Shown one piece after another: positions 1 through 7,868 of a stretch of 64,000 nt of DNA. Within the stretch, counting starts at the first letter, position 1. The number at the start of each line of letters is the position of its first letter. The notes under the pieces are model-generated. The model had not been told where the DNA came from and searched no databases. It saw only the letters and a list, made by a program, of their open reading frames with translations. Source of the DNA: an uncultured Roseateles sp. (GTDB lineage: Bacteria; Pseudomonadota; Gammaproteobacteria; Burkholderiales; Burkholderiaceae_C); assembly GCF_963422335.1 (NCBI RefSeq), contig NZ_OY729424.1, positions 6,262,001-6,326,000 of the forward strand, in the 5' to 3' direction. A program made the position numbers and the translations under genes.

Positions 1-389
1 GCACCGCCTTCGCCCTGCCTCTTTGCGCCGCCCTGCTCGCCAGCCTGCTGGTGTTCGACGCCCAGGCCGCCAGCGCCCAGCAGCGCTACCTCAGCGAGCG
101 CGCCGCCTGCCTGAACGGCAGCTCCAGCCAGGACCGCGCCACCTGCCTCAAGGAGGCCGGGGCAGCGCTGGCCGAGGCCCGCAAATCGCGGCAGCCCGAA
201 GCCCAGCCCGACTACCGCGCCAATGCCCTGCTGCGCTGCGATCGCCAGCCCGAAGCCGACCGGCTCGACTGCCGCCGCCTGGTGCTGGGTGCTGGCAGCA
301 GCAGCGGCAGCGTGGCCGAGGGCGCCGTCGTGCGCGAACTGGTGACACGCACCGTCAGCCAGCCGGGCAGCGCGGCCTCAGCCCCCTGA
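1..389 (+). CDS. secreted small four-cysteine protein, 5' end outside window
   Basis: The reading frame is open from base 3 to a TGA at 387-389, so the start lies before the window. The visible N-terminus is hydrophobic (LPLCAALLASLLVF) followed by an Ala-rich stretch ending ASA, which reads as the end of a Sec signal peptide, so the product is probably periplasmic. The mature part has two cysteine pairs of similar spacing (CX11C and CX10C), possibly two disulfides. The stretch around QDRATCLKEAGAALAEA resembles an unnamed small protein family I recall from Burkholderiales genomes; no function is known to me. An internal ATG at 51 also exists in this frame but would remove the signal peptide. 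Confidence 0.6.
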   Translation, partial: TAFALPLCAALLASLLVFDAQAASAQQRYLSERAACLNGSSSQDRATCLKEAGAALAEARKSRQPEAQPDYRANALLRCDRQPEADRLDCRRLVLGAGSSSGSVAEGAVVRELVTRTVSQPGSAASAP

Positions 390-420
390 GCTTGGCGGGC
401 GGGCCGTGCCGGCGGCGGAA

Positions 421-440
421 TACTGTATTTATAATCAGGC
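421..440 (+). promoter_or_regulatory. LexA (SOS) box overlapping a TATAAT -10 element
   Basis: Bases 423-438 read CTGT-N8-TCAG, one mismatch from the CTGT-N8-ACAG LexA box used by E. coli and most betaproteobacteria, and the 8-base spacer is entirely A/T in very GC-rich surroundings. A perfect TATAAT lies inside it at 430-435, so LexA bound here would cover the -10 element. No good -35 hexamer is visible (GTGCCG at 406-411 is the nearest, 18 bases away). The site is 26 bases before the ATG at 466. That the two genes behind it are DNA repair genes supports the reading. Confidence 0.65.
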
Positions 441-465
441 CCCGTCGCGCATCCGCAGGCCTGCC

Positions 466-1278
466 ATGGCTGAGCCCCAAGCCGTCAACCCACCGCCTCT
501 GCCCCGCACCCACCGCACCCGCCTGATGCAGATCTGGCGCTCGGCGGGCTGGCCCTGCAAGGACGCCATCGAGATCGATCTGCTCGCCGCCGGCATGGTC
601 ACCCTGCATGACTCGGCCGAGGGCCGCGAGACGCTGAAGCTCAGCCAGGCCGGTATCCGGTGGCTGGCGGCCGAACGCCTGCGCAACCAGCGCGCCCTGA
701 GCCCGCATGACCGGCTGGCGCTGAAGATGGCCGCGCAGCTGATGGACGCGGGCCGCATCGTCTGGCGCGAGCTGTCGCTGCGCGCCCAAATCGAAGCCCC
801 GACAGCGCCGCAGGTTCAGGAAGCTTCGCCGCTGTGGCCCGACGCGGATGCGGTCGAAGCCCGCGCCAAGGCGCCCTGGCGCATCGCCCGGCCCGATCTG
901 TTCTCGGTGCGCAACACCAGCGTCGAGGCCTATCTGCAGCCGCTGGTGCACGAGATCAAGGTCAGCCGCGCCGACCTGCTGTCCGACCTGCGCCATGACG
1001 CCAAGCGCCAGTCCTACCAATGGCTCAGCTGCGAGTGCCACTATGTGTTCCCGGCGGGCATCGCCGAGGCCGACGAGATACCGGAGGCCTTCGGCATCTG
1101 GCTGCTGCATGGCGACATCGACGGCGGCCGGCTGGAGCCGCTGCGCCCGGCCCGCCACAGCTCCTGTACCCTGCCCTTTGCCGTCTGGCTGGCCCTGGCC
1201 AAGGCCACGCCGCTGCAGGCCGAGGGCGTGGGCGGGCAGGCTCAGCTGGGCGCCGACGACAGCTCGGACCTGCCTTGA
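466..1278 (+). CDS. MmcB-like PD-(D/E)XK DNA repair nuclease
   Basis: 270-residue protein. The N-terminal part (about residues 14-110) looks like a winged-helix or helical region; the C-terminal half resembles the MmcB family of SOS-induced repair proteins described in Caulobacter. Nuclease-type residues are visible as D144 (RPDLF) and E163-x-K165 (HEIKVS), the arrangement of a PD-(D/E)XK fold, followed by a conserved-looking region around YQWLSCECHYVFP. I chose the ATG at 466 over in-frame position 406 because the upstream codons overlap the promoter/LexA box. The stop TGA at 1276-1278 overlaps the TTG start of the helicase gene, so the two genes are co-transcribed and probably translationally coupled. 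Family assignment is by recalled similarity, the motif is seen directly. Confidence 0.65.
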   Translation: MAEPQAVNPPPLPRTHRTRLMQIWRSAGWPCKDAIEIDLLAAGMVTLHDSAEGRETLKLSQAGIRWLAAERLRNQRALSPHDRLALKMAAQLMDAGRIVWRELSLRAQIEAPTAPQVQEASPLWPDADAVEARAKAPWRIARPDLFSVRNTSVEAYLQPLVHEIKVSRADLLSDLRHDAKRQSYQWLSCECHYVFPAGIAEADEIPEAFGIWLLHGDIDGGRLEPLRPARHSSCTLPFAVWLALAKATPLQAEGVGGQAQLGADDSSDLP

Positions 1279-3533
1279 GCTGCGTCGTTGCGGTGCGCGC
1301 GCTGTGCGAGTTCACCGCCAAGCAGGGCGATCTGGACCTGCGCTTCACGCCCGCGCCCTCGTCACAGGAAGGCATCGAGGGCCATCAGCTGGTGGCGGCA
1401 AGACGCGGCCCCGGCTATGAGGCCGAGCTGAGCCTGGAGGGCAGCCACAAGACCCTGCGCGTGCGCGGCCGCGCCGATGGCTATGACCCGGTCACCAAGC
1501 GCCTCGAGGAGGTCAAGACCTTCAAGGGCCGGCTGGAGGCGCAACCCGACTCGCACCGCCAGCTGCACTGGGCGCAGCTGAAGGTCTATGGCGCGCTGCT
1601 GTGCCAAAAAATAGGCTTGGCCGGTCTGAGCGAGCTGCAGCTGGCCCTGGTCTATTTCAACGTCGCCAGCCAGCAGGAGACGGTGCTGACCCAGCGCTGC
1701 AGCGCCGCCGAGCTGCAACAGCATTTCGAGTCGCTGTGCGAGCGCTTTCTGGCCTGGGCCGAGCAGGAGCAGGCCCACCGCGAAGCGCGCGATGCGGCGC
1801 TGACGGCGCTGCAGTTTCCGTTCGACGGCTTTCGCGACGGCCAGCGCGCGCTGGCCGAGGCGGTGTACCGTGCCGCCAGCAACGGCCGCTGCCTGCTCGC
1901 CCAAGCGCCCACCGGCATAGGCAAGACGGTGGGCACGCTGTTCCCGTTGCTGAAAGCCGCGCCGGCACAGCAGCTGGACAAGATCTTCTTCCTCGCCGCC
2001 AAGACCTCGGGCCGGCAGCTGGCGCTGGACGGCCTGGCGCGCATCAATGCCAGGCCACTGCGCGTGCTCGAGCTGGTGGCCCGCGACAAGGCCTGCGAAC
2101 ATCCCGACAAGGCCTGCCACGGCCAGTCCTGCCCGCTGGCTGAGGGCTTCTACGACCGCCTGCCGGCCGCCCGCCGCGCCGCGGTCGAGCAGGCCTCCGC
2201 GCTGAACCAGGCCACGCTGCGCGAGGTGGCGCTGGAGCACCGCGTCTGCCCCTACTACCTGAGCCAGGAGATGGTGCGCTGGAGCGATGTGGTGGTGGGT
2301 GACTACAACTACTACTTCGACGTCACCGCCCTGCTGCACGGCTTTACCAGCGTCAACCAGTGGAAGGTGGGCGTGTTGGTGGACGAGGCGCACAACCTGG
2401 TTGAACGCGGCCGCAAGATGTACTCCGCCGAGTTGCAGCCGGCCGCCCTGGCGGCGGCACGCAAATCGGCGGCGGCCACGGCCAGCCCGGCGCTGAAGAA
2501 GGCGCTCGACAAGGTGCAGCGCAGCTGGGGCGCCCTCACCAAGGCGCAGGAGGCGGACTACCAGGTCCATGACAGCTTCCCCGACAAGCTGCTGCTGGCG
2601 CTGCAGCAATGCACCAGCGCCATCACCGAGCACCTGACCGAGCACCCGACCCAGGTCGACGCAGCGCTGCAGGGCTTCTATTTCGAGGCCCTGCACCTGG
2701 TGCGCATGGCCGAGCAGCTGGATCGGCATTCGCTGGTCGACCTGAGCCGCCTAGCCGGCGGCAAGACGGCCGTGCTGTGCGTGCGCAATCTGGTGCCGGC
2801 CCCCTTTTTGCAGCCGCGCTTCGAGGCCAGCCACAGCAGCACGCTGTTCTCGGCCACGCTGCAGCCGCCACACTATTTCGCCGATCTGCTGGGCCTGCCC
2901 GATACCCATCTGGGCCTGGAGGTGGCGTCACCCTTCGAAGCCCGGCAGCTGGAGGTGCGTGTGGCCGGCCACATTTCGACCCGCTACCAGCGCCGCGAGG
3001 CCTCACTGGCGCCCATCGTCGCGCTGATGGCCCGGCAGTTCGAGCAGCAAGCGGGCAACTACCTGGCCTTCTTCAGCAGCTACGACTATCTGCGGCAGGT
3101 GGCCGAGCGCTTTGCCCTGGCCCACCCGGAGATCCCGCTGTGGCAGCAATCACGCCGCATGGGCGAGGCCGAGCAGCAGCAGTTCCTGGCCCGCTTCACC
3201 GAGGCCAGCCAGGGCATAGGCTTTGCGGTGCTGGGCGGCTCGTTTGCCGAGGGCATAGACCTGCCCGGCCGGCGGCTGATCGGTGCCTTTGTCGCCACGC
3301 TGGGCCTGCCCCAGATCAATCCGGTCAACGAGCAGATCCGGCTGCGCATGCAGGCGCTGTTCGGCGCCGGCTATGACTACACCTACCTCTATCCCGGCCT
3401 GCAGAAGGTGGTACAGGCCGCCGGCCGGGTGATACGCGGCAGCAGCGACCGCGGCGTGGTGCATCTGATCGACGACCGCTTCGGGCGCGCCGAGGTGCAG
3501 GCGCTGCTGCCGAGCTGGTGGGAAGTCAGCTAG
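1275..3533 (+). CDS. DinG/XPD-type Fe-S helicase with N-terminal RecB/Cas4-like nuclease domain
   Basis: 752 residues. An N-terminal domain (about 40-180) has RecB/Cas4-type PD-(D/E)XK features: E79-V-K81 and the downstream Q101-LKV-Y105 (QxxxY) motif. Then a superfamily 2 helicase: Walker A APTGIGKT (211-218), four cysteines at about 274, 281, 286 and 325 between motifs Ia and II, as in Fe-S helicases of the XPD/DinG group, DEAH box at 370-373, and the C-terminal motifs GSFAEGIDLPG and QAAGRVIRG. It probably unwinds damaged or branched DNA, with the nuclease trimming ends. The start is chosen as TTG at 1275, overlapping the upstream stop, because it gives MSCVVAVRALCEFTAK, close to the start of recalled relatives; GTG at 1293 is the alternative. 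A frame-consistent ATG at 1020 lies inside the upstream gene and is rejected. Confidence 0.82.
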   Translation: MSCVVAVRALCEFTAKQGDLDLRFTPAPSSQEGIEGHQLVAARRGPGYEAELSLEGSHKTLRVRGRADGYDPVTKRLEEVKTFKGRLEAQPDSHRQLHWAQLKVYGALLCQKIGLAGLSELQLALVYFNVASQQETVLTQRCSAAELQQHFESLCERFLAWAEQEQAHREARDAALTALQFPFDGFRDGQRALAEAVYRAASNGRCLLAQAPTGIGKTVGTLFPLLKAAPAQQLDKIFFLAAKTSGRQLALDGLARINARPLRVLELVARDKACEHPDKACHGQSCPLAEGFYDRLPAARRAAVEQASALNQATLREVALEHRVCPYYLSQEMVRWSDVVVGDYNYYFDVTALLHGFTSVNQWKVGVLVDEAHNLVERGRKMYSAELQPAALAAARKSAAATASPALKKALDKVQRSWGALTKAQEADYQVHDSFPDKLLLALQQCTSAITEHLTEHPTQVDAALQGFYFEALHLVRMAEQLDRHSLVDLSRLAGGKTAVLCVRNLVPAPFLQPRFEASHSSTLFSATLQPPHYFADLLGLPDTHLGLEVASPFEARQLEVRVAGHISTRYQRREASLAPIVALMARQFEQQAGNYLAFFSSYDYLRQVAERFALAHPEIPLWQQSRRMGEAEQQQFLARFTEASQGIGFAVLGGSFAEGIDLPGRRLIGAFVATLGLPQINPVNEQIRLRMQALFGAGYDYTYLYPGLQKVVQAAGRVIRGSSDRGVVHLIDDRFGRAEVQALLPSWWEVS

Positions 3534-3537
3534 GGCC

Positions 3538-5208
3538 CTAGGCAACACATACCCGGTTGCGCCCCTCGGCCTTGGCCCGGTACAGCGACTGGTCGGCACG
3601 CCTGAGCGCCGAGACCATGTCGTCATGGGCCGGATCGAGCAGGGTGACACCGCAGCTGATGGTGATCTGGCCGACCTCGGCTATCGTCGTGCCGGCCACC
3701 AGCTCGCGCAACTCATCGGCCAGTGCGAGGGCTTGCTCGGCATCGGTGTCGGGCAGCAGGGCCATGAACTCCTCGCCACCCAGCCGGCCCAGCACATCGG
3801 AGGCACGCAGACGCTGGCGCATGGTGTCGGCAATCACCTTCAGCGCCCGGTCGCCGGCCTCGTGGCCGAAGCTGTCATTGACGCGCTTGAAGTGGTCGGC
3901 GTCTATGGTGACCAGGCTCAGAGGCTGCTGCTTGCGGCGCGCTTGGGCGATCAGCAGCCGCGACTGCTCGTCAAAACCGCGACGGTTCAGCAGCAGGGTC
4001 AGCGGGTCCACCAGGGCCAGCCGCGACAGCTCTTCGTTGGCCCGCTCCAGCTCGGCGGTGCGCTGCAGCACGCGCTCTTCCAGCTGATGGTTCAGATCCA
4101 GCAGGCGCTGGGTCATGGCCGACAGCGCCCCCGACAGCTGGGCCACCTCGGTGCTGCCGCTGAGCACCGGCATGGCCGCTCCGGGCGCGCCCTGCTCCAG
4201 CGCCCGCGCCGACTCGGCGATGCGGGACAGCGGCCGTGTCAGCCGCCCGGCCACCCACCAGGCCAGCAACGCCGACAGCGCCGCCGCCAGCAAACCCACA
4301 TCGAACACCGTCCAGGCCTGGCTGCGGGCCTGGGCAAAGGCGGTGCTGACCGGCTCGCGCGACACCACCGTCCAACCCAGGTTGCTGATGGTGCTGAGCG
4401 GCTTCACCGGCACCACTGCCGTCAGATAGTCCTGGCCATCGTTCCAGCGTGTCACGCCGGCCGGTGCGGCCTTGGGGTCCGCCGGCGCCGGGGGCACGGT
4501 CTGCTGCCGGGCCAGTTGCTGGGCCAGAGTGCCGGCGGGCGCATAAATCATTTTGCCGCCACGATCGAAGATGAAGGTTTCCAGCTGGCGCTCTGCGGCA
4601 TTGCCGGGGGCCAGGCTTTGCACCATCTGGTCGGCCCATTGCCAGCTGCCATGGGTGACCAGCACGCCTAGCCATTTGCCATCGACGCGGATCGGCGCGG
4701 CAAAGTCGACAAAGCGCAGCGGTTCGCCATTGGGCAGCGGCGGCAACGAGGCCGCCAGCATCTTCGCGGGATGCACGTCACCGACGTAGATGCCCTTGCT
4801 GCCGGGCTCGAACCAGGGCCGGTCGCTGGCATTGCGCCCCACCATCAGGCCGCCGGTGGCGGCGCGGACCTGGCCGCTGCCATCGGCCACGCCGATCCAG
4901 GTGTTCCAGGGATTGCTGGCCTGGCTGCGTGCCAGCGCAGCCTTGACCGTGGCCGACTCCAGTCCTTGCAGCCACAGTTCCTGGGCCTGCGCCAGCACCT
5001 GCACCTCGCGGCTGCGGCTGTCCAGCTCCTCGGCCAGCACCTGGGCGGCGCTTTGCGCCACCACCTGCAGGGCCTGCCCCTCATCGCGCCGGATCTGCTG
5101 CGTCAGCATCGCCGACAGGCCCCAGGACAGCGAGATCGAGAGAACCACCACCAACAAGCCGAATACCAGGGCGGTCTGGGTTCTGAGACTGTGCGAAGCG
5201 CGGATCAT
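3538..5208 (-). CDS. membrane diguanylate cyclase (dCache-HAMP-GGDEF)
   Basis: 556 residues. One N-terminal membrane segment (about residues 10-35), a periplasmic Cache-type sensor domain (about 40-290, with the stretch around DRPWFEPGSKGIYVGDV), a second membrane segment near VGLLAAALSALLAWWVAG, a HAMP linker, a short coiled coil and a GGDEF domain. The active-site sequence is GGEEF, with a product-inhibition site RASD exactly five residues upstream, so the enzyme should make c-di-GMP and be feedback-inhibited. Start ATG at 5208 (MIRASHSLRT) is preferred over an upstream in-frame codon at 5313, which would add a Pro-rich stretch and run into the promoter region of the divergent reductase gene. 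Converges with the helicase gene four bases away. Confidence 0.85.
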   Translation of the reverse strand: MIRASHSLRTQTALVFGLLVVVLSISLSWGLSAMLTQQIRRDEGQALQVVAQSAAQVLAEELDSRSREVQVLAQAQELWLQGLESATVKAALARSQASNPWNTWIGVADGSGQVRAATGGLMVGRNASDRPWFEPGSKGIYVGDVHPAKMLAASLPPLPNGEPLRFVDFAAPIRVDGKWLGVLVTHGSWQWADQMVQSLAPGNAAERQLETFIFDRGGKMIYAPAGTLAQQLARQQTVPPAPADPKAAPAGVTRWNDGQDYLTAVVPVKPLSTISNLGWTVVSREPVSTAFAQARSQAWTVFDVGLLAAALSALLAWWVAGRLTRPLSRIAESARALEQGAPGAAMPVLSGSTEVAQLSGALSAMTQRLLDLNHQLEERVLQRTAELERANEELSRLALVDPLTLLLNRRGFDEQSRLLIAQARRKQQPLSLVTIDADHFKRVNDSFGHEAGDRALKVIADTMRQRLRASDVLGRLGGEEFMALLPDTDAEQALALADELRELVAGTTIAEVGQITISCGVTLLDPAHDDMVSALRRADQSLYRAKAEGRNRVCVA

Positions 5209-5315
5209 GGGGGGCGAGATTACGACCAAAACTGGGGGGCAACAGCGCGACAAACCCCAAGTCGGCGCCGGAGGGAGTAAAAACGGTATTCGTTCGCAAC
5301 CCGCTAGGAGCACCC

Positions 5316-5870
5316 ATGAGCAAAACCCATCGCGTCGCCGTTGTCGTCGGCAGCCTGCGCAAGGATTCGATCAACCGCAAGCTGGCCCTGGCGCTGGCCG
5401 CACTGGCACCGGCCAGCCTGAAGCTGGAGATCGCCGAGATCGGCGCGCTGCCGCTGTACAACCAGGACGACGACGCCAGCCCTCCGCCGGCCTCGGTGGC
5501 CTTCAAGCAGCAGATCCTGGCCGCCGACGCAGTGCTCTTCGTCACACCCGAATACAACCGCTCGGTGCCGGGCGTGCTGAAGAACGCCATCGACATCGCT
5601 TCGCGCCCCTACGGCCAGAGCGCCTGGAACGGCAAGCCGGCGGCGGTGGTGACGCTGTCGCCCGGCGCCATCGGCGGCTTCGGTGCCAACCACCATCTGC
5701 GCCAATCGCTGGTGTTCCTGAACATGCCGACCCTGCAGCAGCCCGAGGCCTATCTCGGCGGCGGCGCAGACCTGTTCGACGACGCCGGCGCAATCAAGAA
5801 GCCCGACACCCAGGCCTTCCTGGAGAAGTTCATGGCGACGTTCGGGCAGTGGGTGGATCGCAACTCCTGA
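5316..5870 (+). CDS. NADPH-dependent FMN reductase / quinone reductase family
   Basis: 184-residue flavodoxin-fold protein of the NADPH-dependent FMN reductase family (ChrR/azoreductase type). The phosphate-binding loop GSLRKDSINRKL is at residues 12-23, and the FMN-contact segment TPEYNRSVPGVLKNAID is typical, as is the SPGAIGGFGA loop. Relatives are cytosolic and reduce quinones, azo dyes or metals using NAD(P)H; the natural substrate here is unknown. A Shine-Dalgarno AGGAG lies just before ATG 5316. The gene is transcribed divergently from the diguanylate cyclase across a 107-base spacer. Confidence 0.85.
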   Translation: MSKTHRVAVVVGSLRKDSINRKLALALAALAPASLKLEIAEIGALPLYNQDDDASPPPASVAFKQQILAADAVLFVTPEYNRSVPGVLKNAIDIASRPYGQSAWNGKPAAVVTLSPGAIGGFGANHHLRQSLVFLNMPTLQQPEAYLGGGADLFDDAGAIKKPDTQAFLEKFMATFGQWVDRNS

Positions 5871-5934
5871 GCCTTGCGGGTTGGACCTTGCCGATCCCGG
5901 CGAGCTCCGCCCCCAATTGACTGGGTCTTGTGAC

Positions 5935-6324
5935 TCAGGCGTCGAGATCCTGGTGCAGGCACAGGATATTGCCCTCGGTGTCCTCGAACCAGGCCGCCTT
6001 CTCGGCGCCGAGCACGCAGACATGCTCGACGGTCTTGAAGTCGGGAAAGTCGTAGTCGGCGAAACGGACACCGCGGGCCTTCAACGCCGCAATGCTGGCA
6101 GCGATGTCGTCGACGCGAAAGCTCAGGGCCGTGTGTTCGGCCTTGGTGCCCTCGGGTTTGGGAAACAGCGCCAGCTCGGTGCCGCCGCAGCGGTAGACGA
6201 ACTTGCCGTCGGGCTTGGCCAGGCCGGCCTTCAGGCCCAGGCCCTGCTCGTAGAACTGCCGGGCACGGGCCAGATCCTTGACCGGCAGCATGCAGGTCAC
6301 CTGCGCGTCGTTCAGTGCGTTCAT
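5935..6324 (-). CDS. VOC (glyoxalase/bleomycin resistance) family protein
   Basis: 129 residues with the two beta-alpha-beta-beta-beta modules of the vicinal oxygen chelate fold: N-terminal VTCMLPVKDLARARQFYEQ, then a second half VRFADYDFPDF...AWFEDTEGNILCL. The ending FEDTEGNILCLHQ is characteristic of small VOC proteins with a metal ligand glutamate just before the DTEGN motif. The substrate cannot be read from the sequence. Start is the ATG at 6324: GGAGG lies six bases upstream, whereas the GTG directly before it (6327) would be only three bases from the ribosome site. A 64-base gap separates it from the reductase gene; the two genes converge. Confidence 0.78.
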   Translation of the reverse strand: MNALNDAQVTCMLPVKDLARARQFYEQGLGLKAGLAKPDGKFVYRCGGTELALFPKPEGTKAEHTALSFRVDDIAASIAALKARGVRFADYDFPDFKTVEHVCVLGAEKAAWFEDTEGNILCLHQDLDA

Positions 6325-6370
6325 CACGGACCTCCGGCCGCACGAAGTGGCGGCCCGAGTCCAGTTTTAG

Positions 6371-6396
6371 GCGATGGGCGCGGCTTGCGCCATCGC
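6371..6396 (-). repeat. inverted repeat just after the OmpA/DUF4398 gene
   Basis: GCGATGG-CGC pairs with GCGC-CCATCGC around a short loop, giving about ten base pairs with one bulge, nine bases past the stop codon of the minus-strand gene. It could act as a transcription or mRNA-stability hairpin, but no U-run follows on the minus strand, so it is not a canonical intrinsic terminator. Confidence 0.4.
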
Positions 6397-6404
6397 GCGC
6401 ACCG

Positions 6405-7310
6405 TCACTTGACGGCCATATCGTCGGCCGTCTGTGCAAACACGATCTCGACCCGGCGGTTCATCTGGCGACCCGAGGCGGTGTCATTGCTGGCCACCGG
6501 CATGGCCTCGCCATGGGCCTGGGTGCTCAAGCGATCTGAGGACACGCCCAGGCTCACCAGGGCCATCTTGACCGCGCCGGCGCGGCGCTCCGACAGGGCC
6601 TGGTTGGCAGCCTCGCCGCCCATGCTGTCGGTATAGCCTTCGATCGAGGCCGAGCGCTGCGGATTGCGCTTGAAGAAGTCGGCCAGCTTGCTCATATTGC
6701 CGCTGCTGGTGGGCAGCAACTGGGATTTGCCGCTGTCGAACAGCACATCGCCCAGGGTCACGACCATGCCCTTGTCGGTCTTCTTGGCATTCAGCGCCTG
6801 CAACTGCATCTCCAGATCACTGACGCGGGCGTCGCGCCGGGCCACGCGGGCCTGGTCGCGCTGTGCGGCGGCATCGGCGGCGGCCAGCTCGGCGGTCTTC
6901 TGCACATTGGCCTGCTGAGCCACGGCCAGCTTCTGCTGCGCCATGTCGACCTCGTTGGTGCGCACCGCCAAACGCAGCTTGTCGCGTTCGGCGGCGGCTC
7001 CGGCGGTGACGGCCTGCGCGGCCTTGGACGTTGCGGTCTCCTGCGCAATCACGGCACGCTGGTTCGCCATATAGGCCAGGTGATCGACGCGGTAGCTCTT
7101 GTCGCCCGCGGTCCAGGCCTGGTCGGCCATGCGCAGGGAATCATTGGCACGCTTCAGTTCATCGGGCGCCAGGGCCGCCACTTGCGGGTCACTGCTGGCC
7201 GCGGCAACGCGGCCCCGAGCCGACTCAAGTTCGCCGTTGCGAGCGGGCACGGAACTGCAGGCGGCCAGGGCGGCGGCCACGGTGGCAAGAAGGATCAAGC
7301 GGGTCTTCAT
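6405..7310 (-). CDS. OmpA-family lipoprotein with DUF4398 and coiled coil
   Basis: 301 residues. A lipoprotein signal ends at LAAC (Cys about residue 18), followed by a DUF4398 region (about 25-110), an Ala/Gln-rich coiled coil (about 110-185) and an OmpA-like peptidoglycan-binding domain (about 190-300) with the FDSGKSQLLP, GYTDSMGG and NQALSERRAGAV motifs and a closing NRRVEIVF. It should be anchored in a membrane by lipid and bind the cell wall through the C-terminal domain, keeping the envelope tethered. Start ATG at 7310 gives the signal peptide. It is 61 bases downstream of a second DUF4398 lipoprotein gene on the same strand and is probably co-transcribed with it. Confidence 0.85.
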   Translation of the reverse strand: MKTRLILLATVAAALAACSSVPARNGELESARGRVAAASSDPQVAALAPDELKRANDSLRMADQAWTAGDKSYRVDHLAYMANQRAVIAQETATSKAAQAVTAGAAAERDKLRLAVRTNEVDMAQQKLAVAQQANVQKTAELAAADAAAQRDQARVARRDARVSDLEMQLQALNAKKTDKGMVVTLGDVLFDSGKSQLLPTSSGNMSKLADFFKRNPQRSASIEGYTDSMGGEAANQALSERRAGAVKMALVSLGVSSDRLSTQAHGEAMPVASNDTASGRQMNRRVEIVFAQTADDMAVK

Positions 7311-7371
7311 AGGGAGCTCCTGGTCCGCTGCGGCAGGGCCGCAACAGACGGTATGGGGTGTAGCGCGTGGT

Positions 7372-7770
7372 TTAGCGCGGGGCCTTGCGGCTGATTTCTT
7401 CGCGCAGCACGCGGGCGGCGTCCTGCGATTCCTGGGCGGCCTTGCGCGAGCGGGTCGACTGCGCATGCAGCTCGGCCACCTGGGCATCGACCTGGGCCTG
7501 CTCGGCCAGCCGGCTGGCACGGTCGAAGTCCTTGGCCGCCACCGCCTCGCGGGCGCTGGCCAGCTTGGCGATCGCCACCTGCAGCTCACCCGGCGCGCCT
7601 TCGACGGTGCTGCTGTTATTGGCCTGCTGCACGGCAGCCTCGGCGACCGCCATCTGCGCGGTGGGCATGGGTGCGTTGCTGGCGCAGCCGCCCAGCAGCA
7701 GCGCGGCAGACGCGGCGAGCGTCAGACCCAGCGCAGTGGCGCTGGCGGGAATCAGGTGTCGGATGCTCAT
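7372..7770 (-). CDS. DUF4398 lipoprotein
   Basis: 132 residues: an N-terminal signal with lipobox LLGGC (Cys about 29), then a helical DUF4398 domain rich in Ala, Gln and charged residues (VAEAAVQQANNSSTVEG and EQAQVDAQVAELHAQS). Function of the family is not established; members often sit beside OmpA-like proteins, as here, which suggests an envelope role. The gene begins 65 bases after the centre of a Crp/Fnr-like operator (7825-7843), consistent with activation. It is likely the first gene of a two-gene unit with the OmpA/DUF4398 gene. Confidence 0.8.
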   Translation of the reverse strand: MSIRHLIPASATALGLTLAASAALLLGGCASNAPMPTAQMAVAEAAVQQANNSSTVEGAPGELQVAIAKLASAREAVAAKDFDRASRLAEQAQVDAQVAELHAQSTRSRKAAQESQDAARVLREEISRKAPR

Positions 7771-7824
7771 GTCGTTTCCTTGGACTATGGTTCAGGTCCA
7801 AGTCTTGCCGGTCAGCATCACCCT

Positions 7825-7843
7825 GTCTGTCTGGCAGCGCACA
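7825..7843. promoter_or_regulatory. Crp/Fnr-like operator (GTC-TGTCT-N6-GCACA)
   Basis: Bases 7828-7843 match TGTGC-N6-GCACA at eight of ten half-site positions, with a perfect right half and the GTC flank on the left. The centre is 65 bases before the ATG of the DUF4398 lipoprotein, where a class II activator site would place transcription start about 24 bases before the ATG. One of nine similar sites in the window. Confidence 0.55.
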
Positions 7844-7868
7844 CACGCGCAAACAGGAACCGATCGGG

